5,079 nucleotides of DNA from positions 1 to 5,079 of the forward strand of contig CAJOQL010000026.1 of assembly GCA_905236935.1 (NCBI GenBank), written 5' to 3'. This stretch comes from an uncultured Bacilli bacterium. Lineage in GTDB: Bacteria > Bacillota_I > Bacilli_A > RF39 > UBA660. The translations under genes and the position numbers were made by a program. The notes under the pieces were generated by a model. That model saw nothing but the letters and a program-made list of their open reading frames with translations, was not told the DNA's origin and ran no database searches. Below are positions 1 through 3,572 of the stretch, in pieces; the first letter of the stretch is position 1, and every line of letters starts with the position of its first letter.

Positions 1-1
1 A

Positions 2-409
2 GAGTTTACTAAAACAGATTTTTCAACCGATGAACCACTTCCAAATACTTTAATTGAAATATACAACGCTAACAATGATAAATTAATTTTTTCGGATTGG
101 ACTAATAATGAAGGAAAAATAATAATTGATGATCTAGAATATGGTAAATATTATATTTTAGAAAAGGAAGCTCCAGAAGGATATAATTTAAATCCTGAAA
201 AAATGTATTTTGAGGTTAAAAATGATGGTGAAATTATTAAGGCAAATATGAAAGATGAGCAACTAATTGAAGTACCATTTACTGATGCAAATGATTCTCA
301 TATTATGGAAATAATAGTAGGATCTTTAACAATAACTGGATTTGTTTTCTTATATTTAGGATTAAAAACTGGTAGAAATGAAAAAAAGAAATATGCTAAA
401 AAAATATAA
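2..409 (+). CDS. SpaA/Cna-B-type wall-anchored surface protein, C-terminal end (5' partial)
   Basis: The reading frame is open from the window edge, so only the last 135 residues are seen and the true start lies upstream. Residues 1-86 form a SpaA-type prealbumin-like domain. It opens with FTKTD, has the pattern PLPNTLIEIYN, then YGKYYILEKEAPEGY, and ends with KANMKDE. By family pattern, Lys4 and Asn82 would form the intramolecular isopeptide bond with Glu54 as the helper acid; all three are present. Residues 91-95 (VPFTD) sit where an LPXTG motif would be. A hydrophobic helix (about 102-121) and a Lys/Arg-rich tail follow. This is a cell-wall sorting signal layout. Such proteins are pilin or adhesin stalks covalently attached to the wall or polymerised by sortase. 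The end overlaps the sortase gene by 32 bases, so the two are probably co-transcribed and matched. The exact role (adhesin or pilin) cannot be told from this fragment. Confidence 0.88.
   Translation, partial: EFTKTDFSTDEPLPNTLIEIYNANNDKLIFSDWTNNEGKIIIDDLEYGKYYILEKEAPEGYNLNPEKMYFEVKNDGEIIKANMKDEQLIEVPFTDANDSHIMEIIVGSLTITGFVFLYLGLKTGRNEKKKYAKKI
272..409 (+). other. Non-canonical cell-wall sorting signal (VPFTD + membrane helix + basic tail)
   Basis: This stretch codes VPFTD, a short linker, a hydrophobic run of about 20 residues beginning MEIIVGS, then KTGRNEKKKYAKKI. The order motif, helix, positive tail is the standard sortase substrate architecture. The motif departs from LPXTG at position 1 (Val for Leu) and position 5 (Asp for Gly). 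Cleavage would be expected between Thr94 and Asp95 of the partial protein. The assignment rests on layout and on the adjoining sortase gene. Confidence 0.75.
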
Positions 410-998
410 ATATGTATATATTGGAAGCTTCTTAATAGTGGCTTCTTTTATTTTATATGTTATTGATTTTCTTTATAAAGATTACAATCATAAACAAGAA
501 TTAGAAGGATTAAATAATTATTATATTAAAGAAATAAATCAAATAAAAAACAAATCTAATGAATTAGTAGAATTACAAACAACTGAAAAAATAAAAGAGA
601 AGTACCAATATATAGCAGTATTAAAAATACCTAAAATTAATTTAGAAAAGGGATTAGTTGATATTAATAGTAAATATAACAATGTAAAATATAATATTGA
701 AATTATTAAAGGATCATCAATGCCAAATATAGATAAAGGTAATTTAATATTGGCATCACATTCTGGAAATTCTAAAATATCTTATTTTAAAAATCTTAAT
801 AAGTTAAAAATAAATGATGATGTTATTATTAAATATCAAGGTAATGATTATATTTATAAAGTAAAAAATATATATGAAATAGAAAAAACAGGAAAGGCAA
901 GTATTCTAAAAAACAATGAGAAAAAAACTCTAACTTTGATTACTTGCAAACATAATACTAATAAGCAAATAGTTATTATTTGTGAATTAAATGATTAA
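378..998 (+). CDS. Sortase family transpeptidase, membrane-anchored, atypical active site
   Basis: The 206-residue protein has a short basic N-terminus, one membrane helix (about residues 13-33), a charged coiled linker (about 34-76) and a sortase beta-barrel (about 77-206). The barrel opens with YIAVLKIPKINLE. The catalytic His is in LASHSGNS (His128) and the catalytic Cys is in TLTLITC (Cys190). Sortases normally also use an Arg on the next strand. Here the corresponding place reads NTNKQIVII, so Lys196 seems to stand in, and no Arg occurs after Cys190. The enzyme would cleave a sorting motif and join the protein to the wall or to another subunit; the natural substrate is probably the upstream VPFTD protein. 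The gene overlaps that protein by 32 bases. ATG 378 has no clear ribosome site, and ATG 393 (Met6) is an alternative start; translational coupling is likely. The class (B, C, D or other) is not resolved. Confidence 0.9.
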   Translation: MKKRNMLKKYKYVYIGSFLIVASFILYVIDFLYKDYNHKQELEGLNNYYIKEINQIKNKSNELVELQTTEKIKEKYQYIAVLKIPKINLEKGLVDINSKYNNVKYNIEIIKGSSMPNIDKGNLILASHSGNSKISYFKNLNKLKINDDVIIKYQGNDYIYKVKNIYEIEKTGKASILKNNEKKTLTLITCKHNTNKQIVIICELND

Positions 999-1005
999 TT
1001 ATGGT

Positions 1006-1029
1006 AAAGGGACTAGCAATAGTCTTTTT
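1006..1029 (+). terminator. Hairpin with U-tract after the sortase gene
   Basis: AAAGGGACTA and TAGTCTTTTT pair over about 10 bp (two G-U pairs) around a GCAA loop, which is a GNRA-type tetraloop. The 3' arm ends in five Ts. It starts 8 bases after the sortase stop and finishes 12 bases before the ribosome site of the next gene. It probably ends the surface-display transcript. The lower stem is weak (A-U and G-U), so partial read-through is possible. Confidence 0.7.
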
Positions 1030-1040
1030 ATATATTGAAG

Positions 1041-1049
1041 GGAGGTGAT
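1041..1049 (+). promoter_or_regulatory. Very strong Shine-Dalgarno for the 83-residue protein
   Basis: GGAGGTGAT matches the 16S 3' end over nine bases and sits 2 bases before ATG 1052 (6 bases counted from the end of GGAGG). It fixes the start of the next gene and is the strongest ribosome site in the window. Confidence 0.8.
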
Positions 1050-1051
1050 AT

Positions 1052-1303
1052 ATGAATTTATCCAATCAAAGATTTAAAGTCTTTGAAAAATTAATAAAAA
1101 ATGGCTATGATACTGATAAAAAAATTATCAATATGAAAGTCGAACAATTAATTTTATTACCTAGTTTTAATAGAATGGAACTAACAATTGCTGTGGGAAT
1201 TAGAGATGCACTAATAGGCAAATGTTTAGTTTCTTTTTTATGTGGAACTTTAGATAATGAGATTAAGAAAAATGATTATAGAAATGGAGGAACAAATGTA
1301 TAA
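1052..1303 (+). CDS. Small conserved-looking protein upstream of ssb, function unknown
   Basis: I do not recognise the family with certainty. The 83-residue protein is predicted mostly helical. It begins MNLSNQRFKVFEKLIKNGYD, followed by a VEQLILLPSFNRMELTIAVGIRDAL segment and a hydrophobic end, KCLVSFLCGTLD. The pattern of a 'K-x-x-x-L-I-x-x-G' helix followed by a 'x-x-E-L-I-x-L-P' helix and another helix recalls small helical proteins encoded beside single-stranded DNA-binding genes in integrative elements; that is from memory and unverified. The start is set by the excellent ribosome site. The last 8 bases overlap ssb, so the two are translationally linked. A role in element DNA metabolism is inferred from this linkage alone. 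No signal peptide or clear membrane helix is seen. Confidence 0.75.
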   Translation: MNLSNQRFKVFEKLIKNGYDTDKKIINMKVEQLILLPSFNRMELTIAVGIRDALIGKCLVSFLCGTLDNEIKKNDYRNGGTNV

Positions 1304-1655
1304 TTTTGTACAATTTATTGGAAGGATAGTTGATGAACCTGATATTAAAGAATTAGAAAATGAAAAAAAAGTAGGCAATATAAAACTTGCAGTTCAACGA
1401 AGTTATAAAAATGCAGAAGGTGTATTTGAAGCTGATTTTATTGATGTTGTACTTTGGAATGCTATGGCCCAGCGTGCGGGAGAATACTGTCATAAAGGAG
1501 ATTTAATAGCAGTAAGAGGTCAATTACGCAATAATAATTATGAAAAAGAAGATGGAACAAAAGAGTATTCTAATAGTGTTATTGCCGATAAAATTTTGTT
1601 TTTATCAAAGAAAAAAGAAACAATTGAACAAGAAAATGATGAAGTAGAAAGGTAA
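1296..1655 (+). CDS. ssb: Single-stranded DNA-binding protein (OB-fold), short element-type
   Basis: The 119-residue protein is an SSB. It starts MYNFVQFIGRIVDEPDIKEL, followed by IKLAVQRSYKNAEGVFEADF, DVVLWNAMAQRAGEYCHKGD, LIAVRGQLRNNNYE and SVIADKILFLSKK. This is the order of strands of a bacterial SSB OB-fold (about residues 1-103), with the typical VVLWN and KGDLIAVRGQL cores. It binds and protects single-stranded DNA during replication, repair or conjugative transfer. The frame extends upstream to ATG 1257, but ATG 1296 has GGAGG five bases ahead and matches the family start, so I chose 1296. The C-terminus ends QENDEVER; the glycine-rich linker and the hydrophobic acidic tip (DDDIPF-like) of chromosomal SSBs are absent. 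With that tail lost and mobC nearby, it is probably an element-encoded SSB, not the housekeeping copy. Confidence 0.92.
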   Translation: MYNFVQFIGRIVDEPDIKELENEKKVGNIKLAVQRSYKNAEGVFEADFIDVVLWNAMAQRAGEYCHKGDLIAVRGQLRNNNYEKEDGTKEYSNSVIADKILFLSKKKETIEQENDEVER

Positions 1656-1661
1656 TTTTAG

Positions 1662-1886
1662 ATGAAAAAATATTTAATAACCATTGTGTCTAAAACAACA
1701 AAAAAGTATCTACTTGATTGTTATACAAGTGAAGATGCATTAATTGATGCTACGAATTATTTTCTAGATAACGAAGATGAAATGCTATATGAAGAACCAG
1801 AAATCAATTCAATAAACATATCTTTAGAACTAGTAAAAGAGAATGATGATGATGGTTTTGATGAAGATTTTATTCTCATTGACTAG
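1662..1886 (+). CDS. Small acidic protein, function unknown
   Basis: This 74-residue product begins MKKYLITIVSKTTKKYLLDC and ends in a strongly acidic stretch (KENDDDGFDEDFILID). The N-terminal half suggests alternating beta-strands (YLITIVS, KYLLDCY) followed by a helix (SEDALIDATNYFLDN). I do not recognise the family. It starts 6 bases after ssb with an AAAGG site about 9 bases upstream, so it belongs to the same transcript as ssb and the 83-residue gene. The acidic character could mimic DNA or serve in protein contacts, but this is a guess. The stop codon lies inside the first hairpin of the following intergenic region. Confidence 0.72.
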   Translation: MKKYLITIVSKTTKKYLLDCYTSEDALIDATNYFLDNEDEMLYEEPEINSINISLELVKENDDDGFDEDFILID

Positions 1887-1915
1887 CAAAATAGGTAAAT
1901 AGTACCTTTTGTTAG
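1883..1915 (+). repeat. Imperfect inverted repeat 1 (long hairpin)
   Basis: CTAGCAAAATAGGTA pairs with TACCTTTTGTTAG across the loop AATAG. The pairing covers about 13 bp with one G-U pair and a 2-base bulge. It contains the stop codon of the acidic-protein gene. The internal TTTT in the 3' arm is part of the stem and no U-tract follows, so it is not a standard terminator. Confidence 0.6.
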
Positions 1916-1922
1916 CAAGCAA

Positions 1923-1953
1923 TGAAAAGTTCCTCCCACAGGGGTACTTTTCA
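1923..1953 (+). repeat. Inverted repeat 2 with C/G-rich head
   Basis: TGAAAAGT (1923-1930) and ACTTTTCA (1946-1953) are perfect 8-bp complements. Between them CCC (1935-1937) and GGG (1941-1943) can pair around ACA, giving a long hairpin with an internal mismatch. Its 3' arm contains CTTTT but no free U-tract follows, so a role as a protein-binding or oriT repeat is as plausible as termination. Confidence 0.65.
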
Positions 1954-1960
1954 GTTATAT

Positions 1961-1979
1961 GGGGAAGTCCCCAATCCCC
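1961..1979 (+). repeat. Inverted repeat 3, GGGG/CCCC, plus a second CCCC run
   Basis: GGGGAAGTCCCC can form a 4-bp G-C stem with an AAGT loop. A second TCCCC follows two bases later, so GGGG could pair with either C-run, giving two competing hairpins. It lies 13 bases before the ribosome site of the mobC leader ORF. It is the most GC-rich patch in the window. Confidence 0.55.
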
Positions 1980-1999
1980 TTAAAAAAGAATGGAGGAAA

Positions 2000-2095
2000 A
2001 TGAAAAAATTATCAATAAGTATTAGCAATTATAAATTTGATTTATATGTTTTTAAAAATGAGAAAGAGAACAATAAAGAAAAATTTTTGGTTTAG
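2000..2095 (+). CDS. Short leader-like ORF overlapping the mobC start
   Basis: This 31-residue ORF (MKKLSISISNYKF..., stop TAG at 2093) begins behind GGAGG at 1992-1996. That is the only good ribosome site between the hairpin cluster and mobC, though its 3-base spacing is short. It runs in a different frame from mobC and ends 35 bases inside it. It has no recognisable domain. It may be a leader peptide that couples translation to mobC. It may instead be the original mobC N-terminus cut off by a single-base change, or simply a chance ORF. Confidence 0.4.
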   Translation: MKKLSISISNYKFDLYVFKNEKENNKEKFLV

Positions 2096-2369
2096 TTATG
2101 AAGATGATAGACAATTAAAAAAATTATCTTCATCTTTAAAACTATCTGAGTCTAATGTAATCAGAAAACTATTGTATGAAACTCAAATAATAGAAACTCC
2201 ACCTAAAAAATTTTATGAAGCAATCAATAAAATAAATAAGATAGGTGTAAACATAAATCAAATAACTCGAATTGCAAATACAACAGGTAATATATATACA
2301 TATCAATTAAATAAAGAGTTAATAGAACTTCATAATTTAATTGATTTAATAAAAGAAAAATATTTATAG
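2058..2369 (+). CDS. mobC: MobC-family mobilization (relaxosome accessory) protein
   Basis: The 103-residue protein begins MRKRTIKKNFWFSYEDDRQL, followed by KKLSSSLKLSESNVIRKLLY. This is a ribbon-helix-helix-type DNA-binding start, in the RKRxxKKxFWxxxEED form common in MobC proteins. A helical second half contains AINKINKIGVNINQITRIAN, the signature of the family (usually IGxNLNQIAR), then a helix to the C-terminus. MobC helps a relaxase open the DNA at oriT during conjugation. The frame is also open from TTG 2037 and ATG 2046; I chose ATG 2058 because the family start MRKRT fits. None of these has a clear ribosome site, so coupling to the leader ORF at 2000 is likely. A relaxase gene usually follows mobC, but here a BsaA-like gene starts 19 bases later. 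Any relaxase must be encoded elsewhere. Confidence 0.87.
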   Translation: MRKRTIKKNFWFSYEDDRQLKKLSSSLKLSESNVIRKLLYETQIIETPPKKFYEAINKINKIGVNINQITRIANTTGNIYTYQLNKELIELHNLIDLIKEKYL

Positions 2370-2388
2370 AAAGAAAGAAGGAATTTAA

Positions 2389-3003
2389 ATGAAAAGAAAA
2401 GAAACAGAAAATAAGAATAAAAAGAAAGCGTTAATTGTATCAGGAATTAGTTTATTAACTATTCTAGGAGGGACTTTAGCATATTTTACAACTAGCGATA
2501 CATTTGTAAATGATTTTAAAGTTGCAAGATATGGTGCACAAATTGTTGAAGAATTTGTATCACCAACTGATTGGACACCAGGGACTACAACTGATAAAAC
2601 AGTAAAGGTTACAAATAATGGAAGCATTAATATGGCAGTTAGAGCTAGCTTTACAGAAAAGTGGACTAATGCAAATGGTGATGTTATTCCACTAAAAGAT
2701 AGTGAAAATAATGTAGCATCAATTATTAACTTTAATTCTGGATGGACTAAAGATGCTGATGGATACTATTATTATGGATCTAAAGCTAACTTAACAAAAC
2801 TAACACCAAATACGACTTCAACATCATTTATTAGTGGTGTAACATTTAATGAAAACATTAAAGCAAGTTTACAAAGAACTGTATCTGCTGATGGTAAAAC
2901 AGTTACTTATGAATCTACTGGTGAAGGATATGATAACGCTAAATATACTTTAACTATTACAATTGATACTGTTCAATATGATCAAGCAAGTAATGTTTGG
3001 TAG
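2389..3003 (+). CDS. BsaA/TasA-like SipW-dependent secreted matrix protein
   Basis: The 204-residue protein has a basic N-terminus (residues 1-13), a hydrophobic core (about 14-30) and GGTLAYFTTSD, the form of SipW-type signal peptides; cleavage is likely near Ala31. The mature part has the beta-sandwich pattern of the BsaA/TasA/camelysin group. It runs FVNDFKVARYGAQIVEEF, DWTPGTTTDKTVKVTNNGSI, MAVRASFTEKWTNANGD, then YTLTITIDTVQYD at the end. Members of this group are secreted and assemble into fibres of the biofilm matrix; the Clostridium BsaA pattern fits best. No anchor, sorting signal or C-terminal helix is present, so the product is secreted. The ribosome site GAAGGA lies about 6 bases before ATG 2389. 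It sits directly upstream of sipW, its expected processing enzyme. It follows mobC by 19 bases, so it may share that transcript. Confidence 0.88.
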   Translation: MKRKETENKNKKKALIVSGISLLTILGGTLAYFTTSDTFVNDFKVARYGAQIVEEFVSPTDWTPGTTTDKTVKVTNNGSINMAVRASFTEKWTNANGDVIPLKDSENNVASIINFNSGWTKDADGYYYYGSKANLTKLTPNTTSTSFISGVTFNENIKASLQRTVSADGKTVTYESTGEGYDNAKYTLTITIDTVQYDQASNVW

Positions 3004-3018
3004 TAAAAACTAACGATT

Positions 3019-3053
3019 AGCCTAGGGTAAAAATACTCTAGGCTTATTTCGTT
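3019..3053 (+). terminator. Stable hairpin between the matrix gene and sipW, possible attenuator
   Basis: AGCCTAGGGTA and TACTCTAGGCT pair over 11 bp (one G-U) around an AAAA loop at 3019-3044. The following TATTTCGTTT is a broken, weak U-tract. It lies 15 bases after the matrix gene stop and 19 bases before the sipW ribosome site. It could end most transcripts after the structural protein and allow limited read-through into sipW, or protect the upstream mRNA end. Confidence 0.72.
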
Positions 3054-3074
3054 TATTAGAAAAGAGGAAATTAT

Positions 3075-3572
3075 ATGTTATTGAAAATTAAAAATTTTAT
3101 ATTTAGAATTTGGTATTTATTAATACTTATTTACTTACTAATATTTATTCCAAGTTTTTGGGGACATAAACCATTAGTAGTAATATCTGGTAGTATGGAA
3201 CCAATATTAAAAGTTGGGGGTATTTTATATTATCATGAACAAGATATTTCTGAATTTAAAAATGGAGATATTTTAGTATATTCAACTAAGAAACATATTA
3301 TATCCCATCGAATTGTTGATAAAACTGAAACAGGTTTTATAACAAAGGGAGATGCTAATAGTTCAAATGATTATTTAGAAATAAAGAAAGAACAAATTCT
3401 TGGAAAAGGAACAAATTGGTCAATACCTTATTTAGGCTATTATGCAAGTTATATCTATACTCATAAATATTTATTATTTGTATCAGTAGGAGTTATAATT
3501 CTTGATTTATGTAATGATTTATATAAAGATCATAAAAAGAAAGATGGTAAAACAAATGAAAAAAATAAGTAA
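3075..3572 (+). CDS. sipW: SipW-type (ER-type) signal peptidase I
   Basis: The 165-residue membrane protease has a first helix at about residues 10-29 and a second at about 131-148, with the catalytic domain outside the membrane between them. VVISGSMEP carries the nucleophile Ser40. SHRIVD carries His78 in place of the Lys of ordinary bacterial signal peptidases, and ITKGDANSSND carries Asp93. This Ser-His(-Asp) set is the mark of the SipW/archaeal-ER class, which cleaves TasA-like precursors. GDILVY and the KGDAN box complete the family pattern. The C-terminus is short and basic (KDHKKKDGKTNEKNK). The ribosome site AGAGG lies 7 bases before ATG 3075. It follows the BsaA-like gene and overlaps the InlB-repeat gene by 17 bases. 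Both neighbours carry a SipW-style leader, so both are likely substrates. Confidence 0.93.
   Translation: MLLKIKNFIFRIWYLLILIYLLIFIPSFWGHKPLVVISGSMEPILKVGGILYYHEQDISEFKNGDILVYSTKKHIISHRIVDKTETGFITKGDANSSNDYLEIKKEQILGKGTNWSIPYLGYYASYIYTHKYLLFVSVGVIILDLCNDLYKDHKKKDGKTNEKNK

Larger units (their letters stand above)
1883..1999 (+). other. Candidate origin of transfer (oriT): hairpin cluster upstream of mobC
   Basis: This short non-coding stretch between the acidic-protein gene and the mobC leader holds three successive inverted repeats (1883-1915, 1923-1953, 1961-1972). It is much richer in G and C runs than the rest of the window (GGGG at 1941 and 1961, CCCC at 1969 and 1976). In many mobilizable and conjugative elements the oriT lies directly upstream of the gene for the MobC accessory protein and consists of inverted repeats next to the nick site. 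The C-rich pair of TCCCC units (1968-1972 and 1975-1979) beside the third hairpin is the most likely place for relaxase recognition and nicking. This is inference from position and structure; I cannot match a specific known nick consensus. The alternative is that the hairpins are only transcription terminators or mobC regulation. Confidence 0.55.

Noticed and set aside
203..409. Separate 68-residue gene starting at ATG 203
   Set aside because: The frame is open back to the window edge and the upstream part completes a SpaA domain, so ATG 203 is an internal Met of a longer protein.
1257..1295. Upstream in-frame extension of ssb from ATG 1257
   Set aside because: It adds MRLRKMIIEMEEQ, unlike any SSB start, lies within the preceding gene, and lacks the GGAGG that precedes ATG 1296.
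1879..1907. TTGACT as a -35 box for a mobC promoter
   Set aside because: At the normal spacing the -10 position reads GTACCT, which does not fit, and the segment is better explained by the hairpin.
2341..2369. Possible promoter (TTGATT, 17 bases, TTATAG) before the BsaA-like gene
   Set aside because: The -10 match is poor and such pairs arise often by chance in DNA this AT-rich; it also lies within mobC coding sequence.
2385..2627. Minus-strand 80-residue ORF
   Set aside because: It lies entirely opposite the leader and first third of the BsaA-like gene, has a low-complexity Phe/Leu end that mirrors the Lys/Glu-rich codons, and has no domain pattern or ribosome site.
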